A stretch of 64,000 nt of DNA from Bog-105 sp965277435. GTDB lineage: Bacteria; Acidobacteriota; Terriglobia; Bryobacterales; Bryobacteraceae. The stretch spans positions 2,976,001 to 3,040,000 of the forward strand of contig OZ255821.1 of NCBI GenBank assembly GCA_965277435.1. Direction: 5' to 3'. Shown piece by piece: positions 34,513-43,525 of the stretch. Position 1 is the first letter of the stretch. Each line of letters opens with the position of its first letter. Position numbers and translations under genes: made by a program. Below the pieces are notes generated by a model, which saw only the letters and a list, made by a program, of their open reading frames with translations, had not been told where the DNA came from and did not search any database.

Positions 34513-37386
34513 ATGCCCAGATTTCTATCGCTGGCGGCTATCCTGCTTTGTCTGTCGCTCATCTCCCGCACTCAAACACCCGACACAGCCATTCTCCGCG
34601 GTAAAGTCGTCGATCAAAATGAGGCGGCGCTGGCAGAAGCGCAAGTCACCCTCACGAACGTCCTCACTCAAGTTCACCGAAGCGTGTCGACCGATATCTC
34701 CGGTCATTTCTGGTTCGCCGGATTGCCGGTGGCGGGCAGCTATCAGGTCCGCGCAGGGAAACAGAACTTTATCGAAGCCCAATCCCAGCCGGTCACTGTG
34801 TCGGGCGGAACCAGCACTGAAATTAAACTCCAGCTCGCCGTAGCCGGTGGCCAAACGCAAATTACCGTCAGCGGCGCAGCAGGCGAAGTGCGCACCGACG
34901 AGCCTCAGATCGCTACCCGGCTCGACGCCAGGCAGATGCAGGACACGCCTCTGCTGAATCGCCGCATCACCTATCTGCCGCTCCTAAACGCCGCCAACCG
35001 CCCCGCCATCAACCAGGGCGACGTGTTCATGAATCAAAACCTGTTCACCACCAATGGCGCAGGCCGTCGCCAAACCTCATTCGAAGTCGATGGCGCAACC
35101 GGCAACGATAGTTGGGGACGGCAAACCATCTTTACGAACATTCCCGTGGCGGCTGTGGACGAGATGTCGATTCTGGTCAATGAATTTTCGGCCGAATACG
35201 GCGGCAGCACTGGAAGCGCCGTCAACATCGTAACTAAGAGCGGAGGCAGGCAATTCCATGGCGAAGCCCTCGGATTATCGCGTCCCTCTGCCACTTCCGC
35301 TGTGCTCTCCGGCTTCAATGCCAACAACGCGGCGAGCGGCAACGACGTCTCGAGCGATACTCTGGCGCAAGGCGCCCTGTCCTTGTCCGGGCCGGTAGCT
35401 GCGCGCACTCAGTTCTTCGCTGCAGGCGAATACAGCCGCGAAGATCGCGCCTCACCGGTAACCTCGCCGCTCGCTCCCCAGAACTTCATCGGCCATTATC
35501 GCGACTGGCTCGGCTTTCTCCGCCTCGACCATCAGTTCAACGACCGCAACAATCTGTTCCTGCGGAGCAATTTCGATAGCTTCTCCGATTCGAATCCAAA
35601 CGGCACCGTCGGTGGCAACAGTCTTCCCAACGTCGCTCGGGTGTTCCACCGCCGAACCTACTCCGAGCAAATCGGCGAAACTGCCACGCTCGGAACCGCC
35701 GTCATCAACAACGTTCGCCTACAGTTCCAACTCGCTTCTCCCATCACTGAATTCGACCCCGTGATTAACGGCACCCAGTACTCCGTCCCGATATCGTCCG
35801 GCGGCACCTTTACGTCGGGCACGTCCCAATCGGCACTGCTGACGAACCGGCAATACCAGGTAAACGATACGCTCTCGGTGATACATGGCCGCCACCAGCT
35901 CAAGTTTGGCGCGGACGTTCTCGTCGCTCACACCGGAGGCGACAGTAAAGAATTTGGCGGACCGATCTACCAGGGCCAACTCGTCTACAACACCTGCACC
36001 CAGAGCCCGGCGTTCTGCGAAAGCCCCGGGTATCTAGACAACATCCAAAATGTCAAAACCTACACGCAGAGCTTCGGTAACGCCAATTACCTGGTGAACG
36101 ATACGCTCTGGTCCCTGTTCGCGCAGGACGATTACCACGTCCGCCCCGACCTCACACTCAATCTCGGCTTGCGCTACGAGCAGCAGACCTTCACCGATTC
36201 ACGCGCTGCGTTTGCTCCGCGCGCCGGATTCGCCTACAACGTAAACGGGAATGGCAAAACGGTCCTGCGCGGCGGCTTCGGCATCTACTATTCGCAGGTA
36301 GTCGATAACTCCGAAGCCAATTACGCGCTCACCGGTCCCACCGGTGTCTTCAACTACACCGCCGCGCCCGGCCAGATCGGTTTCCCCACCAGCGTCGCGG
36401 CCGTTCCGCTAGCCGCTTTTCCCATAGGAGCCGTTCAACCCTTGCGAAGTCTCTACATCCGGCCCGGAACCCTCTTAAATCCCTACTCAGAACAGTGGAC
36501 GTTCGGCCTCCAACACGAACTTGCACCGAATTGGGTTCTGAGCCTGGATTACGTGGGATCACACACCATCCGCATCAACCGCCCGCTCGACGTGGACGCG
36601 CCTTCACCCTTCATCCGAAACGCGCCTGGACAAATGCGTACGCCCCAGGCAGCAAACTGCACACGCCCTTATTGGATCTCCTGGTATCAGCAGCACAACC
36701 TGACATGCAATCCCTTACAGGCCACCAATCCGCAGCCGCCCTACAGCGTCATCCAAACAGATGTAAACGACGGCTACGCTTACTACCACGCCCTCGATGT
36801 AAATCTGAATCACCGCTTCCAACATGGCCTGTCGATGCTCGCCAGTTACACCTGGTCTCACGCCATCGACAACGTCGATCCCGATGTTCCCAGCCAAAAT
36901 CCGAACGACGCCAACTTCACTGGCCGCGTCGAAAACGGCAGCGCCATCTTCGACCAGCGCCAGCGCTTTGTCCTGAGCGGCGTTTACACCGCGCCGTTTC
37001 GCATCACTCTCGGCGGCATCACCACGCTCGGCTCAGGGCTACCCTACAACGTCGTTACCGGAACCACCAACAGCGGCGATACCGGCGCCACTACCGATCG
37101 CCCTGTAATCAATGGCGTAGTGATAGGCCGCAATACCGGCCGCGGCCGCCCCATTTACGACTTCTCTCCCTTCGTAGAACGCCCCTTCACACTGGGTACG
37201 GAGCGCGTTGAACTGATCGTTCGCGCCGAAGCCTTCAACGTGCTCAATCACGCGAACTTCGCGGGCTACAGCGGCACCTATGGCAACGGCAGCGCACCCG
37301 GAACCGGCTTCGGCCAGCCGTTAGCTGGAATCACAAACCAGCTCCCCGCCAGATCGATGCAATTCTCCGCCCGCCTCACTTTTTGA
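34513..37386 (+). CDS. Oar-like TonB-dependent receptor with carboxypeptidase-regulatory domain
   Basis: 957-residue outer-membrane protein. Signal peptide (1-20), a carboxypeptidase-regulatory-like beta-sandwich (about 26-110; ILRGKVVDQNEAALAEAQVT), a plug-like domain (about 120-250, with EFSAEYGGSTGSAVNIVTKS), then a beta-barrel ending in the aromatic RSMQFSARLTF, a typical outer-membrane insertion signature. Acidobacteria carry many such receptors and their ligands are mostly unknown. It lies between the divergent propeller protein 1 and the convergent propeller protein 2, which it overlaps by 11 nt at the 3' end. Confidence 0.85.
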   Translation: MPRFLSLAAILLCLSLISRTQTPDTAILRGKVVDQNEAALAEAQVTLTNVLTQVHRSVSTDISGHFWFAGLPVAGSYQVRAGKQNFIEAQSQPVTVSGGTSTEIKLQLAVAGGQTQITVSGAAGEVRTDEPQIATRLDARQMQDTPLLNRRITYLPLLNAANRPAINQGDVFMNQNLFTTNGAGRRQTSFEVDGATGNDSWGRQTIFTNIPVAAVDEMSILVNEFSAEYGGSTGSAVNIVTKSGGRQFHGEALGLSRPSATSAVLSGFNANNAASGNDVSSDTLAQGALSLSGPVAARTQFFAAGEYSREDRASPVTSPLAPQNFIGHYRDWLGFLRLDHQFNDRNNLFLRSNFDSFSDSNPNGTVGGNSLPNVARVFHRRTYSEQIGETATLGTAVINNVRLQFQLASPITEFDPVINGTQYSVPISSGGTFTSGTSQSALLTNRQYQVNDTLSVIHGRHQLKFGADVLVAHTGGDSKEFGGPIYQGQLVYNTCTQSPAFCESPGYLDNIQNVKTYTQSFGNANYLVNDTLWSLFAQDDYHVRPDLTLNLGLRYEQQTFTDSRAAFAPRAGFAYNVNGNGKTVLRGGFGIYYSQVVDNSEANYALTGPTGVFNYTAAPGQIGFPTSVAAVPLAAFPIGAVQPLRSLYIRPGTLLNPYSEQWTFGLQHELAPNWVLSLDYVGSHTIRINRPLDVDAPSPFIRNAPGQMRTPQAANCTRPYWISWYQQHNLTCNPLQATNPQPPYSVIQTDVNDGYAYYHALDVNLNHRFQHGLSMLASYTWSHAIDNVDPDVPSQNPNDANFTGRVENGSAIFDQRQRFVLSGVYTAPFRITLGGITTLGSGLPYNVVTGTTNSGDTGATTDRPVINGVVIGRNTGRGRPIYDFSPFVERPFTLGTERVELIVRAEAFNVLNHANFAGYSGTYGNGSAPGTGFGQPLAGITNQLPARSMQFSARLTF

Positions 37387-40300
37387 GTGCCGCCCATTCC
37401 TCCATCAGCTTCGCCAGCGCCGCACGCCGGTCCGCCACCGCCGCCACCATCTGCGAGGTCGGCGTCACATCCGCTTCCTGCAATCCCTGCAACAGCGCCG
37501 TAAGTGCCCCATTGACACTAGTGAAAGTGTCCGGACCCGGTGCTGCCCCCCGACTGCCCCGAGTGGCCGGCTCACCTTCTAACGCATGAGCCTTGGCCTT
37601 CAGATCTTCAGTCCCCTGAACCGCCCGGATTTCTTCGAGCGTCGCGTTGCTCGCTGCAAGGTCATCATAAATCTGCTTCGAAAGCGTAAATTGCTCCGAC
37701 AAGCCTTCCGTGGACGTACGAACGCGCGGATCCATTTTCACCATCAGGCTTTGTGTGTACGTCTGGCCGCCCGCCGTCAGCTTCACCGTGTACTTGCCCG
37801 GCATCACCCAAGGCGAATCCTCCGCCGGAGCCGTGTTTTTATACACCGCCTGCATGGGAAATTCCCGCCCCTTGCCGGCCGGCAAAGGCGTGTAGTGCAT
37901 GTCCCACAGAAACCGGTGCAAACCAGGCTGGTTCGAAAGCGTCTGCGGAGGCCGCACCCAGTATTTTGGAATCGCCAGATGCGGATCGATCTCCCGCACC
38001 GGATCGCTGCTCGCATACTTCCTCACCAGCTGATTCGAACTGTCGAAAATCTCGAGCGTCACATCGCCGCTCGCCCCGCTTCCGATCAGGTAATCGATAA
38101 TTGCCCCGTCCGGTGGATTCTTACCCGCCGGCACATCGGGCGGCAGCGGCGTATCCGTATTCATATCCCAACGGACGCGTATTGCGGTCTGCGGCGCAAA
38201 CAGGTGAGCCTCCGCATTCACAACCGGCGTCGCGACTTCTCGCAGCGGCTCGATGTCATCGAGTATCCAAAAACCACGCCCATGCGTGGCAGCGATCAAA
38301 TCGTCGTCTTTCACCAGCAGATCGCGGATCGAGGTGGCCGGCATGTTCACGCGCAGCGATTGCCAGTGGTCGCCATCGTCGAACGAAACGTACACCTCAC
38401 GCTCGCTGCCCGCGAATAACAGTCCTTTTCGTTTTGGATCTTCACGCACCACGTTGATAGCCGCCCCGTTCGGGAGTCCTTGCACAATCTCCGTCCAGGT
38501 CGCGCCGCCGTCATGCGTTCTAAAGATATGCGGACGCAAATCATTCAGCCGAAACGCATTCACCGCAACATACGCCGTGTTCCCGTCGAAATGCCCGGCA
38601 TCGATGATCGACGCTTTTGCCCACGCAGTCATCGCTGGCGGCGTCGCGTTCTTCCAATTCGTTCCGCCATCCACCGTCACCTGCACCAAACCGTCATCGG
38701 TGCCTGCCCATATTCTCTTGCTATCGAGAGGCGACGGAGCCACTGCATAAATCACTCCGCGCTGCGACGGTTTCGCACCGGGAGTCTCACTATACTTGCC
38801 CACGCTAGCCGGCACTTGCCAGGTTTTGCGGGTCAAGTCCGGACTGATCTGCTCCCAGCTCTCCCCGCCATTGTGTGTCTTCCAAAGCGTATTCGCCGCG
38901 AAATAAAGCGTGTGCGGATCGACCGGCGAAAAAACCAGCGGCGCGGTACGTACCGTCCGGTAACCCGCTGCGCGTACCGGCTTCGGCCCCACATTCTGCA
39001 CCTGCCCTGTGCGCCGGTCATAGCGCGTCACCTTGCCGCCATAAACAAGATTCGCGTCCAATGGGTCGGGCACAGCGTTGCCATACTCTTCGACACCCAC
39101 CGGATGCCAGTCCCGAAACGTGATCTGTCCGTCCACGCCGCGGGTCAACACACAAGCCGATCCGCTCTCCTGCTGCCCGCTGCAAACCCGATAGGGAAAA
39201 TCGTTGTCTGCCGCCACGTGATACATCTGCGCCGTCGGCTGGTTGTACCAGTCCGTCCAGGTCTCGCCGTCATTCACCGTGACGATGGCGCCCTGATCGC
39301 TCACCAGCAAAATAATTTCCGGATGATTCGGATTGATCCAGATGCCTTGATAATCGTCGCCGCCCGGAGCTCCGCGAATCCCTGTCCATGTCTTGCCGCC
39401 ATCGCACGATTTCCACGTCACCACACTGGCGCTGTACACAATGTCCGGATTTTTCGGATCCACCACCGGGACAGGCAAATCGCCCCCGCCGATACGCGCC
39501 GCCGGCCGTGCGTCGTCCGTGATCTTCGACCAGCTGTCACCGGCATCGTCGGAGCGATAAAACCCGAGTCCACCAGAAGTCGCGATGGCCGCAAAAACGC
39601 GCGAAGGCTTGCTGGGTGCAATAGCGAGGTTCGCTTGTACAACACCTTCGGCCGGCAACCCTTTGGTCAGCGGCTGCCAGTGCGCTCCGCCGTCGGTCGA
39701 TTTATAGATGCCTCCATCGGCGCCGCTCCACGCCGCGTTTTCCCACGGACCCTGGCGCGCCTCCCAAAAAGACGCATACACGATCTCCGGGTTAGCCGGA
39801 TCGATCTTGACGTCGTTCGCCCCCGTGTTCTCGTTCTTATACAAAACTTTGTCGAATGTTTTTCCGCCGTCCCTCGAGCGGAACAAGCCGCGCTCCGCAT
39901 TCGGCCCGTAAGGATGCCCCAGCACCGCCACAAACAAGCGATTCGGATCGCGCGGATCAACTGCAATCTGCGGAATCTGCTGCCCCTCGCGCAACCCGAG
40001 ATGCATCCAGCTTTTCCCGCCATTCACGGACTTATAGATGCCATCGCCAGTCGAAAGATCGGGGCGCTGCAAGCCTTCTCCACTCCCGACATAAATCACA
40101 TTCGGATCGGAAGGAGCAACAGCAATCGCCCCCACCGAGCCCGTGTCTTCGTGATCGAATATCGGGTTCCAGGTATGCCCGGCATCATTCGTCTTAAACA
40201 CTCCACCGTTCACCTGGGCGATGTAAAACACATTGGGCAGGTTCGGAACACCCGCCAGCGCGCGCGTGCGCCCACCCCGGAATGGACCGATATCGCGCCA

Positions 40301-40393
40301 CCGCAATTCGCTGAGGAGTTTGGGATTGTACGTTTGCGCCCCCAAAACGGCCGCGCTCGCGGCGATGAAAATCAAAAGTCGTTTTACGTTCAT
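37376..40393 (-). CDS. Large exported VPS10/sortilin-like beta-propeller protein 2
   Basis: 1005 residues with a signal peptide (first 19 residues) and a propeller block of Asp-box repeats (TNDAGHTWNPIFD, SVNGGKSWMHLG, SRDGGKTFDKVLY), followed by the same Ig-like and helical C-terminal arrangement as its paralogues. Its ATG overlaps the stop of the upstream gene (40390) as ATGA, so the two are coupled. Likely secreted or periplasmic, possibly on the outer surface. Enzymatic activity is unproven. Confidence 0.85.
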   Translation of the reverse strand: MNVKRLLIFIAASAAVLGAQTYNPKLLSELRWRDIGPFRGGRTRALAGVPNLPNVFYIAQVNGGVFKTNDAGHTWNPIFDHEDTGSVGAIAVAPSDPNVIYVGSGEGLQRPDLSTGDGIYKSVNGGKSWMHLGLREGQQIPQIAVDPRDPNRLFVAVLGHPYGPNAERGLFRSRDGGKTFDKVLYKNENTGANDVKIDPANPEIVYASFWEARQGPWENAAWSGADGGIYKSTDGGAHWQPLTKGLPAEGVVQANLAIAPSKPSRVFAAIATSGGLGFYRSDDAGDSWSKITDDARPAARIGGGDLPVPVVDPKNPDIVYSASVVTWKSCDGGKTWTGIRGAPGGDDYQGIWINPNHPEIILLVSDQGAIVTVNDGETWTDWYNQPTAQMYHVAADNDFPYRVCSGQQESGSACVLTRGVDGQITFRDWHPVGVEEYGNAVPDPLDANLVYGGKVTRYDRRTGQVQNVGPKPVRAAGYRTVRTAPLVFSPVDPHTLYFAANTLWKTHNGGESWEQISPDLTRKTWQVPASVGKYSETPGAKPSQRGVIYAVAPSPLDSKRIWAGTDDGLVQVTVDGGTNWKNATPPAMTAWAKASIIDAGHFDGNTAYVAVNAFRLNDLRPHIFRTHDGGATWTEIVQGLPNGAAINVVREDPKRKGLLFAGSEREVYVSFDDGDHWQSLRVNMPATSIRDLLVKDDDLIAATHGRGFWILDDIEPLREVATPVVNAEAHLFAPQTAIRVRWDMNTDTPLPPDVPAGKNPPDGAIIDYLIGSGASGDVTLEIFDSSNQLVRKYASSDPVREIDPHLAIPKYWVRPPQTLSNQPGLHRFLWDMHYTPLPAGKGREFPMQAVYKNTAPAEDSPWVMPGKYTVKLTAGGQTYTQSLMVKMDPRVRTSTEGLSEQFTLSKQIYDDLAASNATLEEIRAVQGTEDLKAKAHALEGEPATRGSRGAAPGPDTFTSVNGALTALLQGLQEADVTPTSQMVAAVADRRAALAKLMEEWAALKK

Positions 40394-43300
40394 GACAGTT
40401 CAATGGTCGACAAATTTGCCTGTCGCAGACGCTGGTTGAGAGACGCGAGTTGCCCCGATTTGAGATTGCTCCATTCAGCCAGCCGTGCCTTAGCTGCCTG
40501 GCTCGCCTGATGATAAAGATCGATTGCTTGCGAAGGCGGCAGCCGGTCGCCACCCTCCACCACGTTCAAAGCGGAAGACAATCCCGCGTTCGCCGCCGCC
40601 ATTCCCATCGGAGCCTCCGGTGAACCAGGCTCTCCAGCGAGAAGTTTCTTGATGGCGTTCTCCAGTTTGGAGACATCCGGCGCTAGTTCCGAATCCTGCC
40701 CGGCGCTAAGTTCGGCAAGCTTCTTCTGCACCGAGGCAATCTCGGTCACTGCTTCGTGACTCCGTCGGCTCTCCGCAAATATTTGCTGAGCCAGACGCCA
40801 CTGCGCCTCGAGCACCGCGCCTGTCACTCTGGCTCGCGGATCCATGGCAATCTTTAGTGGCTGCACAAAGGTTTTTCCATCCGCCGTAAGCCGCACTTGA
40901 TAATCCCCGGGCACAGCGCGCGGGCCGCGCGGAGCCAGCAGCGAAGCGGGATCGTCATCCTCGCCAGCTGATTCACCCGAGTTCCCCCACCGCAGATCCC
41001 ACACAAAGCGGTGCATCCCCGCTGAACTTTGCAACGGCTCCGGCTGCTTGAGCCATTCCGCGGCAATCGGCAGCGGCGGATACTTCAGTTCCTCGTTCCT
41101 GCCGCTCGAGAAGTGCCGCACCACACGCTGCTGCCCGTCTAAAACATCCAGCTCGACTTTCCCTGCCTCTTGCGCCAGATAGTAATCGATCATCGCGCCA
41201 TCGGGAGGATTTTTGGCCGTGGGCTCTTCCGGCGGCAGCGGCGTTCCAGGAAAACTGTCGTTGTCAATCCGCACAGCGGTAGCCGGACGATACAGCCGCG
41301 CGCTTTTCGTATCGCTGCCGCGTTCGATCTGCCGCAGTGCCGTGATATCGTCCAAAATCCAAAACGAACGCCCATGCGTCCCAATCACCAGATCATCTCC
41401 ATGAATCACCAGATCCCGAACCGAGCCGGCCGGCAGATTCAGCTGCAACGGCTGCCACTCGTCGCCATTATTAAACGAAACAAACACGCCCGATTCTGTA
41501 CCGGCAAACAGCAGCCCTTTTCGCTTTGGGTCTTCGCGAATGGCCCGCAGAAACGACGGCGCGCCGATCCCGTTCTGAACCGGTTCCCAAGTCTTCCCGT
41601 AATCCGTCGTCCGAAAAACATAAGGCCGGTAGTCATCCATGCGATGACGATCCACCGCGGCGTAGGCCACGGCGGGATCGAAATGCGATGCCTCGATCAT
41701 CGTGATTTTGCTCCAAGCCGCCAGCCCCTTCGGAGTCACGTCCTTCCAGGTCTTCCCTCCGTCAACAGTCAGATGAATCAAACCGGTGTCACTGCCTGCC
41801 CAAATCTCGCTGCCCCGAAGTAGCGATGGCGCAATGGTGAACACCACACCATACCCGCGCTGCGTTGAGTTCTCAACAGTGGCTGGCCCCGCTGGTTTGT
41901 CGCCAACGCGCGCCGTGCTCCCAGTAAGGTCCGGGCTGATCTTGCTCCAGTGCAAGCCGCCATCCAGCGTCTTCATCACATACTGCGTTCCCAGATAAAG
42001 CGTCTTGTGATCGAACGGTGAGAACAGCAGCACCGGTGTCCAGGTGGCGCGATACTTCCGGCCCGCGATTTCCGTTCCAAAACTAAGCGCAGGCCAGGGC
42101 GATACGTTCTGGCTCAGCGCAGTCTGCCGGTTGAATCGAAGCACTTCCCCATAACTCCCGCTTTCGAAAATGATATTCGGATCTTTGGGATCGGGCGCGA
42201 GATAACCGCTTTCACTGCCCCCCGCGGGGAACCAGTCGCGCGGCGTAATCTGCCCGTGATCCGTTCGGCTGTAGACCGCCGCACTGCCGCTGTCCTGCTG
42301 CGCCCCATAGACGATATAGGGGAACTGATCGTCCGTAATCACGTGATAAAATTGGGCGGTCGGCTGGTTGTACCAGGAGCTCCAGGTTTGCCCGCGATCC
42401 AGGCTGATCGTTGCGCCCTGATCGGTGCCGAGAATCATATGAGCCGAATTTTTCGGATCAACCCACAGCTGGTGGTAATCGTCGCCGCCCGGAGCGCCAC
42501 GCACGATCGTGATCGTCTTACCGGCGTCTTCCGATCGGTACAGCGCCACATTCGGTACATAAAAAACGTCCGCATTACGCGGATCGATTGTGATGCTGTT
42601 GAAGTACCACGCGCGGCTTGTCAAGCGCGGATCTGAATTCGCCAGAGTCCACGTCTCACCCCCATCGTCCGAGCGATACAAACCCGATTTCTTCGCCCCG
42701 ATCTTATTGACTTCGACCAGAGCGTAAACGCGTCGGCCATCGGGCGACACCGTGACCCCCACGCGGCCCCACTCGCCGTCCGGTAATCCATTGCCCGTAA
42801 GCTGCGACCACGATTTGCCCGCGTTAGTCGAGCGATACAATCCGCTGCCCGGACCGGGAAGCGGAGCATACGTGCTCCACGGTGGCCGCCGCGCCTGCCA
42901 CAAGCCCGCAAACAGAATCTTCGGTTTGCCCGTCGCGATCGCCAGGTCCGAAACACCCACGTCCGGTCCTTTGCTCAAAACCCGCTCCCAAGTCTCGCCG
43001 CCATTCAACGATCGATACACGCCCCGCTCGTCATTCGGTCCGTAGGCATGCCCGAGCACGCCTGCGTAAACGATCTCCGGATTCTCGGGGTCAATCACGA
43101 TTCTGCTGATCTGCTTCGAATCGCGCAGCCCCACATTCTTCCAAGTCTTACCCGCATCTGTCGACTTGTACACGCCATCGCCCGACGAAAGATCAGAACG
43201 AATGTCCGACTCGCCCGTGCCGGCGAAGATGATATTCGGATCGGAAACCGATATGTCGAGTGCCCCAATCGACGCCACCGGCTGCCCGTCAAATAAAGGC

Positions 43301-43524
43301 TTCCAGACCGTGCCGGCGTCGCCGGTGCTCCACACGCCGCCGCCCACCGCACCGAAGTAAAAATGAGTGGCGTCGCCCGGAATGCCGGCCACAGCGACAA
43401 CCCGGCCCGCGCGAAACGGCCCGATCATGCGCCATGCGAGACCATTGAACAAATCCGGCGAAACCGCCTGCGCCAAAAGCGCCGGCACCGTTGCACAAAG
43501 CACCACCAACCTTGTCAAGACCAT
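40390..43524 (-). CDS. Large exported VPS10/sortilin-like beta-propeller protein 3
   Basis: 1044 residues. I use the ATG at 43524, one base after the stop of the M28 peptidase gene; the frame is open 21 nt further. The signal peptide is MVLTRLVVLCATVPALLAQA. Asp-box propeller repeats (STGDAGTVWKPLFD, SLNGGETWERVLS, SDDGGETWTLANS) fill the first 750 residues; an Ig-like domain and helical region follow. It sits between an M28 peptidase upstream and propeller protein 2 downstream on one transcript. The recurring pairing of exported propellers with peptidases hints at binding or trimming of peptides or glycans, which is inference. Confidence 0.85.
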   Translation of the reverse strand: MVLTRLVVLCATVPALLAQAVSPDLFNGLAWRMIGPFRAGRVVAVAGIPGDATHFYFGAVGGGVWSTGDAGTVWKPLFDGQPVASIGALDISVSDPNIIFAGTGESDIRSDLSSGDGVYKSTDAGKTWKNVGLRDSKQISRIVIDPENPEIVYAGVLGHAYGPNDERGVYRSLNGGETWERVLSKGPDVGVSDLAIATGKPKILFAGLWQARRPPWSTYAPLPGPGSGLYRSTNAGKSWSQLTGNGLPDGEWGRVGVTVSPDGRRVYALVEVNKIGAKKSGLYRSDDGGETWTLANSDPRLTSRAWYFNSITIDPRNADVFYVPNVALYRSEDAGKTITIVRGAPGGDDYHQLWVDPKNSAHMILGTDQGATISLDRGQTWSSWYNQPTAQFYHVITDDQFPYIVYGAQQDSGSAAVYSRTDHGQITPRDWFPAGGSESGYLAPDPKDPNIIFESGSYGEVLRFNRQTALSQNVSPWPALSFGTEIAGRKYRATWTPVLLFSPFDHKTLYLGTQYVMKTLDGGLHWSKISPDLTGSTARVGDKPAGPATVENSTQRGYGVVFTIAPSLLRGSEIWAGSDTGLIHLTVDGGKTWKDVTPKGLAAWSKITMIEASHFDPAVAYAAVDRHRMDDYRPYVFRTTDYGKTWEPVQNGIGAPSFLRAIREDPKRKGLLFAGTESGVFVSFNNGDEWQPLQLNLPAGSVRDLVIHGDDLVIGTHGRSFWILDDITALRQIERGSDTKSARLYRPATAVRIDNDSFPGTPLPPEEPTAKNPPDGAMIDYYLAQEAGKVELDVLDGQQRVVRHFSSGRNEELKYPPLPIAAEWLKQPEPLQSSAGMHRFVWDLRWGNSGESAGEDDDPASLLAPRGPRAVPGDYQVRLTADGKTFVQPLKIAMDPRARVTGAVLEAQWRLAQQIFAESRRSHEAVTEIASVQKKLAELSAGQDSELAPDVSKLENAIKKLLAGEPGSPEAPMGMAAANAGLSSALNVVEGGDRLPPSQAIDLYHQASQAAKARLAEWSNLKSGQLASLNQRLRQANLSTIELS

Positions 43525-43525
43525 G

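Noticed and set aside
38480..40510. A 676-codon open frame on the plus strand opposite propeller protein 2
   Set aside because: It is antisense to a gene with clear signal peptide, repeated Asp-box motifs and translational coupling; its protein is Arg/His/Pro-rich without any recognisable motif, as expected of shadows in GC-rich coding DNA.
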